From NCBI RefSeq assembly GCF_020982545.1, contig NZ_JAJKLK010000026.1, positions 124,001 to 188,000 of the forward strand: DNA of 64,000 nucleotides. Reading direction: 5' to 3'. The notes under the pieces were generated by a model. It was given only the letters and a program-made list of their open reading frames with translations. It was not told the origin of the DNA and ran no database searches. This DNA is from Streptomyces sp. MNU76 (lineage in GTDB: Bacteria; Actinomycetota; Actinomycetes; Streptomycetales; Streptomycetaceae). The position numbers were made by a program, and so were the translations under genes. Each line of letters opens with the position of its first letter. The first letter of the stretch is position 1. Shown here in pieces: positions 27,037 through 35,184 of the stretch.

Positions 27037-28413
27037 CTAGCCCCAGCTCCGTGAGTACTGGCGGCGGTACGCCTGGCGGTCCTGTTCCGTGCGGATGAAG
27101 CGGGTGGCCGCCAGGGCGACCATGCTGCCGGCGATGACCAGCAGCCCGGGGCCGACGTTGCGGGGGTCGACGAGTCGGTCGAGGAGGTCTGAGGCGGCCT
27201 CGATGGACTCGACGGACTCCACGGCACCCGGTTCGGCGGAGCCCGGCGCGGCGGCACCCTGGGCATCCTCCTCGGAACCGTCGCCCGCCGCGGTCGGCCG
27301 GACGGCGGACTGCGGCAGACCGTTCAGCTGGACACCGAGATCGTCGAGGGCGTCGGACAGCGGCTGGAAGAACGTCGTGCCGCCCTCCTCGCAGTCGCCG
27401 TTGCCGCCCGAGGTCACCCCGAGCGCCACGCCCTCCGAGAAGAGCGGGCCTCCGCTGTCGCCCGGCTCGGCGCAGACCGTGGTCTCGATGAGACCGGAGA
27501 CCGTGCCCTCGGGGTAGTTGACCGTGGCGTCGAGGCCGGTCACCTCGCCGTTGCGGAAGCCGCTGGTGCTGCCGCTGCGGAAGACCCGCTGGCCGACCGC
27601 AGCGTCACCGACGGACGTGATGCGCACACCGCGGCCGTCGCCGACGGAGACGACGTTGGTCTTGTTGCTCGGCGCGTCCTGGAGGTACTGGACGAGCGAG
27701 TAGTCGGCGCCGGGGAAGTCGGTCTCGGTCGTCCGGCCGATCTCCTGCCGGCCCTGGTCGTCCGAGAACCACACGGAACCCGCGGGGCCGCAGTGCCCGG
27801 CGGTCAGCATGAAGTCGTTCTCGCCGTCGGTCACGTTGAAGCCGATCGAGCAGCGGCCGCCGGTGCCGAAGATCGGCTGAGCGCCGTTGAGCCGCATCGT
27901 GTACGCGCCCTCGGTGCGCTCCATCCGTACGGAACCGCCGATCTCCTCGGCGAGGTCGGTCAGGCTCGACCAGTCCTTCTTGGAGACGGTGCTGTCGGCG
28001 CGCACCACCACCTCGTTGGAGGCGGGGTCGATCGCCCAGGAGGTGCCCGGCACCCGGGGCGCCGAACGCAGTGCCTCCGTGGCGGACTTCAGGTCCTCGC
28101 CGCTGTACTCGACCATCTTCGGGCGGGCGCCCGCCCGCTCGACCTCGGCGGCGGCCTTCTCGTCGGTGACGGCGACGACCGGGCTGCCGTCCTCGGCGAT
28201 CCAGGTGCCCGCCGTCCGCTCGGTGCCGAGTTCGCTCAGCAGGCTGTTCCCGGTGCCGGACGCGGCCAGCACCGCGCTGGGGGTCGCGGGCGGGGTGACG
28301 GCGGGTTCGGTCGCCATCGCCGCCTGCGTGACCATCAGGGCTCCGCAGATCACTCCACCCGCGGCTGTCAGCCGCGCCACCCGCTTCACGACTCGTCGTC
28401 GTGCGTGCCTCAT
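27037..28413 (-). CDS. S1 family (streptogrisin/alpha-lytic-type) protease with membrane anchor
   Basis: 458 aa; the ATG at 28413 has GGGAG upstream. A signal peptide is followed by an alpha-lytic-type pro-region (to about residue 190). The chymotrypsin-fold domain has its triad in MLTAGHCG, GADYSLVQY and CAEPGDSGGPL. A Pro/Ala/Glu-rich linker (about 370-420) leads to one hydrophobic segment (LLVIAGSMVALAATRFI) and a basic tail. The protease is therefore likely exported, self-processed and tethered to the outer face of the membrane, unlike freely secreted streptogrisins. Confidence 0.88.
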   Translation of the reverse strand: MRHARRRVVKRVARLTAAGGVICGALMVTQAAMATEPAVTPPATPSAVLAASGTGNSLLSELGTERTAGTWIAEDGSPVVAVTDEKAAAEVERAGARPKMVEYSGEDLKSATEALRSAPRVPGTSWAIDPASNEVVVRADSTVSKKDWSSLTDLAEEIGGSVRMERTEGAYTMRLNGAQPIFGTGGRCSIGFNVTDGENDFMLTAGHCGPAGSVWFSDDQGRQEIGRTTETDFPGADYSLVQYLQDAPSNKTNVVSVGDGRGVRITSVGDAAVGQRVFRSGSTSGFRNGEVTGLDATVNYPEGTVSGLIETTVCAEPGDSGGPLFSEGVALGVTSGGNGDCEEGGTTFFQPLSDALDDLGVQLNGLPQSAVRPTAAGDGSEEDAQGAAAPGSAEPGAVESVESIEAASDLLDRLVDPRNVGPGLLVIAGSMVALAATRFIRTEQDRQAYRRQYSRSWG

Positions 28414-28511
28414 CGCCTGGCTCCCGAACCCCGTCCGACACGGTGTCAACACCGCCAGGGCGTCCGGTCCTTGAGCGCCCTCCTTTCATACGTGCGATGA
28501 CCGGCACATGT

Positions 28512-29033
28512 TCACCAGTTCGCGTCGACGAATCCCAACGTCCGGTTCATGGCGATCGCCCGGCTGTTGGCCGGGTGGTGGACCGTACGGACGGTGCTCA
28601 CCCCGCACATCCCGGCGAACCCGATGCCGAAGGTCTTCATGGCCACCGAGATGCCCCGGCCGCGATGCCCGGTCCGCACGCCGGTCATCTCGTTGAACAC
28701 GAATCCGGAATCGCGGCGGTCCGAGGTGGCCGCCATGCCGATCCACCGGTCGCCGTCGAGGGCCAGCACGACACCGCGCGGGTCGTAGGAGGGCACCTCG
28801 AAGCGGAGCCGGTGGTACTCGGCGTAGGCGAAGAAGGCGCCGCGCTCGGGGATGTCGGCCGAGCACTCCTTGTTGAGGTCGTACAACGCCCGGCGGTTCT
28901 CCGGGGTGTCGCCGAGTTCGGAGAGGGTCGTCAGCCGGATGCCGGAGGTCCGGCACTTGTCGACGTACGGCTGGAAACGTGCCAGGTCGAAGTGGGTGAC
29001 GTCCAGTTGGAGCCGGACCAGGTGTGTCGCCAT
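28512..29033 (-). CDS. GNAT family N-acetyltransferase
   Basis: 173 aa from the ATG at 29033, whose A overlaps the TGA of the methyltransferase. The acetyl-CoA loop is TGVRTGHRGRGISVAMK (about residue 115), preceded by a substrate strand (PRGVVLALDGDRWIGMAAT) and followed by NSRAIAMNRTLGF, the classical motif B. The substrate is unknown. Translation is coupled to the methyltransferase, so the two may act on the same small molecule. Confidence 0.85.
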   Translation of the reverse strand: MATHLVRLQLDVTHFDLARFQPYVDKCRTSGIRLTTLSELGDTPENRRALYDLNKECSADIPERGAFFAYAEYHRLRFEVPSYDPRGVVLALDGDRWIGMAATSDRRDSGFVFNEMTGVRTGHRGRGISVAMKTFGIGFAGMCGVSTVRTVHHPANSRAIAMNRTLGFVDANW

Positions 29034-29869
29034 CAGCGCTTGCCTCCCACGCCGCAGTACATGGCCACTTCCTCCGGTTCGCCGGCGTCCTCGTCGGTGG
29101 GCTCCGGGCGCCAGCGCGAGCAGGAGACGACGCCCGGTTCGAGGAGGTCGAGGCCGTCGAAGAAACGGGCCACCGTCTCGGGGGTGCGCTGGTTCAGCCG
29201 CGGGGTGCCGTGCGCGTTCCACCAGGCCGCCGCGATGTCCACGTCGGGCCACCGCGGATCGGTGACGGTGTGCGAGAGCATCAGATGGCTGCCGGAGGGC
29301 AGCGCGGCCATGAGGCGGCGGACGATGCCCTGCGGGTCCTCCTCGTCGGCCACGAAGGCCATCACGTCGAGCAGCATCAGCGCGACCGGCCGGCTCAGGT
29401 CCAGGGTCCGCGCGGCGTGTTCGAGGATCGAGTCGACGTTGCGCACGTCCTCGTCGACGTGGTCCGTACGGCCCTCGGGCGCGCTCGTCAGCAGGGCCCG
29501 CGCGTGCACCAGGACCAGCGGGTCGTTGTCGACGTAGACGATCCGTGCGTCCGGCAGGACGCGCTGGGCGACCTCGTGGGTGTTCTCCGCGGTCGGCAGC
29601 CCGGCGCCGATGTCCAGGAACTGCCGGATCCCCAGGTCGGCGGCGAGATGGCGCACCGCCCGGCGCAGGAACCGCCGGTCCGCCCGGGCGTAGTCGTGGA
29701 TGCTCGGATGCAGTCGGCGGATCTCGTCCCCGGCCTTGCGGTCGACCTCGTAGTAGTCCCTGCCGCCGAGCCAGTAGTTCCAGATCCGCGCAGCGCTCGG
29801 CCGCGTGGTGACGATGCGACGGTTCAGCGACGAGGAGGGGAAGTCCGAGGTGGCCGGGTTGTCCGTCAC
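29033..29869 (-). CDS. DUF574-type SAM-dependent methyltransferase
   Basis: 278 aa, GTG at 29869 with AGGAG upstream. The DUF574 N-terminal signature RPSAARIWNYWLGGRDYYEVD is present, then the SAM-binding glycine motif FLDIGAGLPTAEN (about residue 95), the acidic loop VYVDNDPLV and a C-terminal helical region. This is an actinobacterial family with unknown substrates. It is the first gene of a two-gene unit with the acetyltransferase. Confidence 0.88.
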   Translation of the reverse strand: MTDNPATSDFPSSSLNRRIVTTRPSAARIWNYWLGGRDYYEVDRKAGDEIRRLHPSIHDYARADRRFLRRAVRHLAADLGIRQFLDIGAGLPTAENTHEVAQRVLPDARIVYVDNDPLVLVHARALLTSAPEGRTDHVDEDVRNVDSILEHAARTLDLSRPVALMLLDVMAFVADEEDPQGIVRRLMAALPSGSHLMLSHTVTDPRWPDVDIAAAWWNAHGTPRLNQRTPETVARFFDGLDLLEPGVVSCSRWRPEPTDEDAGEPEEVAMYCGVGGKR

Positions 29870-30060
29870 GGCATCAACTCCTGGATCTTCTGTGAAAGTG
29901 CGCTCGTCCAACGGGCAATGTAGACCCGCCGGTTGGTGTTTGCCGAGCGTTCTGCGATCTTCACGGCCCGCGGCCGGGCCCACGGGCCTCGCCCCGTCGA
30001 AGAACGTTCGTCGCGACCTCTCTACTAATCAGTAACTCTTGGGTAGTCTCCCGGCCACCG

Positions 30061-30114
30061 ATGGACATGACCATGACGACTGCGGCGAGGGGTCCGACCA
30101 CCTCGCCGCTTTGA
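30061..30114 (+). promoter_or_regulatory. short leader ORF with hairpin ahead of the acid phosphatase
   Basis: An 18-codon frame (MDMTMTTAARGPTTSPL, five Thr and three Met) ends 21 nt before the phosphatase ATG. Its second half overlaps a 9-bp hairpin, GCGGCGAGG (30082-30090) with CCTCGCCGC (30101-30109), followed by TTTGAC. This has the layout of a leader-peptide attenuator, but there is no ribosome-binding site strong enough to be sure it is translated. Confidence 0.35.
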
Positions 30115-30135
30115 CATGACTGGAAGGGGACGAAC

Positions 30136-30771
30136 ATGACAGCAAGCGGTGTGGGACGCCGCATCACCACGGTCGCCACGGTGGCCGTCCTGGGCCTGGG
30201 CGCCTCGATGACCGCCGCCGTGCCGGCCGCCGCGGCGGCCGGCACGGCCGCGATCACCGCGGCCGCGGCCGCCGAAGTGGGCTACGCGACCTGGCAGAAG
30301 GACGTGAAGACCGTCATCGACACGGCCACGCCCTACATTCAGCAGCGCACCGCGAACTCCTCGGGGCAGCGGCTCGCCGTCGTCTTCGACATCGACAACA
30401 CGACGCTGGAGACGCACTACACGCCCTGGTACCAGCTGCCGACCCCGGCCCTGAAGCCCTCCCTGGCGCTGGCCAAGTACGCCAAGTCCCGTGGGGTGGA
30501 CGTCTTCTTCGTCACCGCCCGCCCTGGCATCATCGAGTCCCTCACCGAGTGGAACCTGAAGAACGTCGGCTACCCCGTCGACGGACTCTATGTGCGCGAC
30601 CTGCCCGATCTCTTCTCCGAGGTCTCCGCCTACAAGACCGCCTCGCGTGCGGACATCGAGTCCGACGGATACACGATCATCGCCAACGTCGGCAACAACA
30701 CCACCGACCTCGTCGGCGGCCACGCCGAGCGCACGTACAAGCTGCCCGACTACGACGGCCTGCTGGACTGA
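30136..30771 (+). CDS. secreted HAD-family acid phosphatase (class B-like)
   Basis: 211 aa; GGAAGGGGA precedes the ATG. The signal peptide ends in an Ala-rich stretch near residue 45. HAD motif I is VVFDIDNTTLE (DxDNT, about residue 77), motif II is FFVTARPG, and motif III/IV residues lie around KTASRAD and NVGNNTTDL. It resembles the plant/bacterial acid phosphatase B family and should release phosphate from organic phosphates outside the cell. It is followed by its own terminator. Confidence 0.87.
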   Translation: MTASGVGRRITTVATVAVLGLGASMTAAVPAAAAAGTAAITAAAAAEVGYATWQKDVKTVIDTATPYIQQRTANSSGQRLAVVFDIDNTTLETHYTPWYQLPTPALKPSLALAKYAKSRGVDVFFVTARPGIIESLTEWNLKNVGYPVDGLYVRDLPDLFSEVSAYKTASRADIESDGYTIIANVGNNTTDLVGGHAERTYKLPDYDGLLD

Positions 30772-30797
30772 CGCCGCCGCACCGTCCGTTCCTGGGA

Positions 30798-30830
30798 GCA
30801 CGGCCGCCACGGTTCCGTCGGCGGCCGTGC
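30798..30830 (+). terminator. terminator of the acid phosphatase gene
   Basis: GCACGGCCGCC and GGCGGCCGTGC form a perfect 11-bp stem with an 11-nt loop, 27 nt after the stop. Confidence 0.75.
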
Positions 30831-30865
30831 GCCCGGGCCCGTCACCGGGGCCCTAGACTCCCGTC

Positions 30866-31255
30866 ATGGCCGACGACACCACGCTCGACGCGCTCGGCGC
30901 GGGCAAGTACCTGCTGGTCACCACCTACCGCAAGAACGGCACCACCGTGCCGACTCCGGTGTGGGTGGTACGGGACGGCGACGCCCTCGGAGTCTGGACC
31001 GTCGCCGACTCCTGGAAGGTCAAGCGCATCCGCAACCGCGCCGACGTCCTCGTCGGCCCCTGCGACGTGCGCGGCAACCCCACCGGCGACTCCGTTCCCG
31101 CCCGCGCCGAGATCCTGGACGCGGCCGGCTCCGCCGCCTACCGGCGGCTGATCGCCCGCAAGTACGGGATCCTCGGCCGGCTCACCCTCCGCGGCAGCCG
31201 ACTGCGCCGCGGCGCCGACGGCACGATCGGCATCCGGATCACCCTCACGACGTGA
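30866..31255 (+). CDS. PPOX-class flavin/F420-dependent oxidoreductase
   Basis: 129 aa. The split-barrel pattern is clear: LLVTTYRKNGTTVPTPVWV, then LGVWTVADSWKVKRIRNRADV and VLVGPCDVRGNPTG. This is the subgroup usually annotated as PPOX class F420-dependent enzyme. A TAGACT -10-like element lies at 30854-30859, only 6 nt before the ATG, and no ribosome-binding site exists, so the mRNA is probably leaderless. The substrate is unknown. Confidence 0.85.
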   Translation: MADDTTLDALGAGKYLLVTTYRKNGTTVPTPVWVVRDGDALGVWTVADSWKVKRIRNRADVLVGPCDVRGNPTGDSVPARAEILDAAGSAAYRRLIARKYGILGRLTLRGSRLRRGADGTIGIRITLTT

Positions 31256-31560
31256 GCCTCACGCGCCGTCGCCCGCGTGCCCGTCCGCCACGCCCACGCC
31301 GCGATCTCGACCCGGTTCCGGGCCGCGAGCTTGAGCTGGATGGTGCCGAGGTGACGCCTCCTGCGGGCGTGGGAGTTCGAGGTCGGAAGCGGTCTCCTTC
31401 TTCGCCGTCACGTGCTTGAGGAGCCGGGCCGTCACCGACGGAGACACCAGCGAGTCGCCCCACCGCCGCCGTCCGTACGGCCTCGGGGATCACGGTGATG
31501 TCGGGCTGCGCGTCGAGGAAGAAACGGAAGCCGGCACGGTCTCGGCCGGGAGGTCGTCGC
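31256..31560 (-). pseudogene. decayed NarL/LuxR-type response regulator
   Basis: On the minus strand, fragments in different frames line up in order with a NarL-type regulator. FRFFLDAQPDITVI is a receiver start; LVSPSVTARLLKHVTAKK is the linker before the output domain; LKLAARNRVEIAAWAW is the last helix of the LuxR helix-turn-helix. The phosphoacceptor region and the recognition helix are gone. Deletions, not just frameshifts, are needed to explain it. The gene tail abuts the PPOX stop. Confidence 0.6.
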
Positions 31561-31672
31561 CGTGTTCCCGACCGCCTCCCCGCAGCCGCCCCCTGCGCTG
31601 AACCTCCTGGCCCGGCTGCCCGTATCTCCTCTCGGGGATGGCGGGAGACCGCGTGCACGGAAGGAGAACAGC

Positions 31673-32475
31673 GTGTCGAAACCGCCCGAACCGGGCCGGA
31701 CGGCGAAGCGTCCCACGATCGAGCCGACCTACGTCATGCGCCGGCGCAGGACCGAGGCCCTGGCCGAGCTGCTGCGTGAGTTCGAGCAGTACAAGGGGAC
31801 ACCCGCGCCCGACGACGAGTACGAGACCGTCGTCGTACCCCCCACCCCGGCATCGGTGCCGACACCGCCGCCGCCGTCGGCACCGCCCTCGGCACCGACC
31901 CCCGCGGCCGCGACGGAGCCCGCCCCGAGCGCATTCTGCCCCGGACGGAGTACGAGACCGAGGAACTCCCCGGTCATGGTCGGCGAGGACTTCGGCTCGG
32001 ACACGGTTCCGCGCCACGAGGGACACCGGCGACGGCAGCGGCGTCGGCCGCCCCGGCGACGGGCGGGCCTCAAGCGCGCCGCCGTGGTCGTCGGCGTCGG
32101 CGCGGCCGCCCTGCTGGGCTTCGGCGCCGCACTGCTCCTGCCCGGCGGCGGCACGGAGAAGGAGGCACGCGTCGTCACCCCGACCCCGACCCCGTCGGCC
32201 CCGCGACCTCGGCGCCCGCCCCGGACGACGGCGCCGACCCGGACGGCCCCGGCACCCTCCGCGAGGGCGACAGCGGCCCCGAGGTCTCCGAACTCCAGCA
32301 ACGGCTGCTGCGTATCCCGAACGTGTACGACAACGGCTCCACCTCGGGCCGGTACGACGTCGTCCTGAAGGAAGCGGTGGCGCGTTTCCAGCTCTGGTAC
32401 GGCATCCGGGGCGACGAGACCGGCGTCTACGGCAACGACACCCGCAAGGACCTCGAATCCCGCACCGTGCTCTAG
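31673..32475 (+). CDS. membrane protein with C-terminal peptidoglycan-binding-like domain (frameshifted)
   Basis: The GTG at 31673 has AAGGAG 6 nt upstream. The protein begins with a cytoplasmic helix (RRRRTEALAELLREFEQYKG), then a Pro-rich linker, a basic stretch and a single membrane helix (VVVGVGAAALLGFGAALLL, encoded near 32100). After PTPTPTPSAP the frame changes. In the -1 frame it continues to TLREGDSGPEVSELQQRLL and AVARFQLWYG, a peptidoglycan-binding-1 repeat, ending at TAG 32473-32475. One missing base near 32199-32206 explains the break. The stop codon lies within the first bases of the hairpin element. Confidence 0.65.
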
Positions 32476-32640
32476 GGGGTGTTTCGAAAGTCCTGTGCGG
32501 TGCCCGCGGTGTCCGGTGCGTGCTCTCGGCGTGCCGGACGAAAGCCCTCGTACTGGACGTACTTGGGGTCTCGGCCGGTGCGGCGAGAGTGCGTGCCGGG
32601 CGCCGTGGGTGCTGTGCGGGACTTTCGAAACACCCCCTAG
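32472..32640. mobile_element. 169-bp MITE-like hairpin element
   Basis: The element has perfect 22-bp terminal inverted repeats (CTAGGGGGTGTTTCGAAAGT and two more bases) at 32472-32493 and 32619-32640. The arms extend to 60 nt each and, with a less regular inner part, the whole element folds back on a 5-nt loop. Over the outer 60 pairs I count 46 Watson-Crick pairs, 13 G-T/G-U pairs and 1 mismatch, with every wobble oriented so that only the plus strand pairs. The ends sit on CTAG, which fits an IS5-type (YTAR) or TA-duplicating transposase. It encodes no protein and separates the peptidoglycan-binding gene from the phosphatase. Confidence 0.75.
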
Positions 32641-32722
32641 CCGCCCGGGCGGGGCCGCGACACCGGTGCGTCACGGGCGCAGCCGGGTTGTTGCCCCGCC
32701 CTGGACGGACCATCCTGGCCAT

Positions 32723-35113
32723 ATGGTGACGAAGGCGTCCGGCGCGTCGCGGGCTGCCACGGCCGGTGAGGCGATGGCGGTCGTCGACGCGCGCGGCCTC
32801 GTCGCGGGGTGGAGCGAAGGCGCCCGACGGCTCACCGGGTACAGCGCCGAGGAGGTGACCGGCAGGCCGGCGGCCGACCTGGTGGACGGGGACCCGGCCG
32901 CGGTCTGGCGGACGCTGCTGACGCACGGCGACGCGGTGGTGGACCTGCGCTACCGGGACGGACGTCGGCAGAAGGTCGCGGTGCGGATCTGCCCGGTGCG
33001 GGGCGCGAAGGGGGAGCGGCGGCGGTTCGTCCTCCAGGCCGCGCCCGACCCGACCGAGCGGGGCCTCGGCGAGCTGGCCTTCACCCAGGCCTCGATGTCC
33101 ATGTCCGTCTTCGACACCGGGCAGCGCTATCTGCGGATGAACGACTGGGCGTGCAAGGTCATGGGCCGGCCCGAGGAGGAGTTCCGGCACCAATACTTCC
33201 CCGACACCGTCGAGGACGTCGAGCCCCACCAGGGCTTTCTGCGCCATCTGGAGATCGTCGTGGAGACCGGGCAGCCGGTCCGTTACGAGAGCTGGACCCG
33301 TTCGCCCTCCGGTCGCCGGATGCACGCGTGGACCTCCGAGATGTGGCCGGTGCGCGCCGCCTCCGGGGAGCTGATCGGCACCGCGCTCGCCGCCTTCGAC
33401 AGCAGCGAGCAGTTCGCTGCCCGCCGGCGCCTGGCCCTGCTCAACGAGGCCGGCGGCTCCATCGGCACCAAGCTGGACGTCGTCCAGACCGCGCGTGAAC
33501 TCGCCGAGCTGATCGTCCCCCGGCTCGCCGACTTCGCCAGCGTCGACCTCCTGGAGTCCGTCCTCCAGGGCGAGGAACCCGAGATGGGCCCCGTGGAGGA
33601 CGGTGTGCGGCTGCTCAGGGCCGCCCATGACTCCGGTACGCCCGGTGCCCCGGAGGCGGCCATCGCGCTCGGCGCCGCCGACGTCTACCCGCCCTTCTCC
33701 CCGCCCGCCCGGGCCCTGCTCAGCGGCGAGCCCGTGCTCACCCGCACCGGGGAGCACCAGCTCGACTCCTGGTTCGCCCAGCACGGCGCCCGCACCGCCA
33801 AACTCCAGGAGGCCGAGGCCCCCGACCTCTCCCTGATGGCCGTACCGCTGGTCGCGCGCGGCACGACGCTCGGTGTCGCCGTCCTCGTACGGACCCTCAC
33901 CCCCGAGCGCCCCGACGCCTTCGACCAGGACGACGTGTCCCTGGCCGAGGAGCTCTCCAGCCGTGCGGCCGTCTGCGTCGACAACGCCCGCCGCTACACC
34001 CGGGAACGCAGTACGGCACTGGCGCTCCAGCGCAGCCTGCTGCCGAAGACGGTCGCCGGGCAGGCGGCCGTCGAGTTCGCCTCCCGCTATCTGCCGGCGC
34101 TGTCGCAGGCCGGGGTGGGCGGCGACTGGTTCGACGTGATCCCGCTGTCCGGGACCCGGGTGGCACTGGTCGTCGGCGACGTGGTCGGCCACGGCATCCA
34201 CGCCTCCGTCACCATGGGACGGCTGCGCACCGCCGTGTGGGCGCTCGCCGACGTCGACCTGCCGCCCGACGAACTCCTCACCCACCTGGACGACCTGGTC
34301 GAACACCTCGCGGCCGGCGACGGCACGGGGGAGGGGGAGATCGGCGCGACCTGTCTGTACGCGGTCTACGACCCGGTGGACCGCAGCTGCTCGATCGCCT
34401 CGGCCGGGCACGTCCCGCCCGTGGTGGTGCGGCCCGACGGCGGCGTCCAGGTCGTCGAGGTGGCGGCCGGGCCGATGCTCGGCGTCGGCGGCCTCCCGTT
34501 CGAGACCACGGAGCTCCAGCTGCCCGAGGGCTCGGTCCTCGCCCTGTACACCGACGGTCTGGTCGAGGCCCGGGACCGTGACGTCGACACGGGCACCGCC
34601 GCCCTGTGCGCCGCGCTCGAAGGGTCGGTCGACGGCCTGGAGCGCGCCTGCGACACCGTGCTGAAGGCACTGCTGCCCGAGGTTCCGGCCGACGACGTGG
34701 CACTGCTGCTCGCCCGCACCCGCGCCCTCGACGCGGAACAGGTCGCCGCCTGGAACCTCACCGACGACCCGGCGCTGGTCGCAGGCGCGCGCAAGCTCGC
34801 CACCGACCAGCTCAACCGCTGGGGCCTGGAGGAGGCCGTCTTCGTCACCGAACTCGTGGTCAGCGAACTCGTCACCAACGCCATCCGCTACGGCGGCGCC
34901 CCCATCCAGCTGCGCCTGATCCGCGACCGCACCCTCATATGTGAGGTCTCCGACGTCAGCAGCACCTCGCCCCATCTGCGCCGGGCCCGCAGCTTCGACG
35001 AGGGCGGCCGCGGTCTGCTCCTGGTCGCCCAGCTCACCGACCGCTGGGGCAGCCGCCCGAGCGGGGCGGGCAAGACCATCTGGGCCGAGCAGGCGCTGCC
35101 GCCGAGCCTGTAG
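32723..35113 (+). CDS. PAS-PAS-GAF-PP2C(SpoIIE)-HATPase signalling protein
   Basis: 796 aa from the ATG at 32723; no ribosome-binding site is evident. Domains in order are a PAS (EAMAVVDARGLVAGWSEGARRLTGYSAEEV region, 15-90), a second PAS (about 115-235), a GAF (about 250-420), and a SpoIIE-type PP2C phosphatase (VGGDWFDV, VVGDVVGHGI, TLYTDGLVE-like ALYTDGLVE; 430-660). A C-terminal HATPase_c anti-sigma-factor kinase completes it (ELVSELVTNAIRYGG, GGRGLLLVAQL; 680-790). Such proteins control anti-sigma/anti-anti-sigma switches through phosphorylation and dephosphorylation. It is soluble. No anti-anti-sigma partner lies beside it. Confidence 0.9.
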   Translation: MVTKASGASRAATAGEAMAVVDARGLVAGWSEGARRLTGYSAEEVTGRPAADLVDGDPAAVWRTLLTHGDAVVDLRYRDGRRQKVAVRICPVRGAKGERRRFVLQAAPDPTERGLGELAFTQASMSMSVFDTGQRYLRMNDWACKVMGRPEEEFRHQYFPDTVEDVEPHQGFLRHLEIVVETGQPVRYESWTRSPSGRRMHAWTSEMWPVRAASGELIGTALAAFDSSEQFAARRRLALLNEAGGSIGTKLDVVQTARELAELIVPRLADFASVDLLESVLQGEEPEMGPVEDGVRLLRAAHDSGTPGAPEAAIALGAADVYPPFSPPARALLSGEPVLTRTGEHQLDSWFAQHGARTAKLQEAEAPDLSLMAVPLVARGTTLGVAVLVRTLTPERPDAFDQDDVSLAEELSSRAAVCVDNARRYTRERSTALALQRSLLPKTVAGQAAVEFASRYLPALSQAGVGGDWFDVIPLSGTRVALVVGDVVGHGIHASVTMGRLRTAVWALADVDLPPDELLTHLDDLVEHLAAGDGTGEGEIGATCLYAVYDPVDRSCSIASAGHVPPVVVRPDGGVQVVEVAAGPMLGVGGLPFETTELQLPEGSVLALYTDGLVEARDRDVDTGTAALCAALEGSVDGLERACDTVLKALLPEVPADDVALLLARTRALDAEQVAAWNLTDDPALVAGARKLATDQLNRWGLEEAVFVTELVVSELVTNAIRYGGAPIQLRLIRDRTLICEVSDVSSTSPHLRRARSFDEGGRGLLLVAQLTDRWGSRPSGAGKTIWAEQALPPSL

Positions 35114-35133
35114 AGGGCCGGAGAGTCGGAAAC

Positions 35134-35169
35134 GGCTGTCGGGGGCGGCTCACGCCACCCCCGACAGCC
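35134..35169. terminator. bidirectional terminator
   Basis: GGCTGTCGGGGG and CCCCCGACAGCC pair perfectly over 12 bp around a 12-nt loop, between two convergent genes. Confidence 0.8.
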
Positions 35170-35184
35170 TCACTCCCGAAGGAG

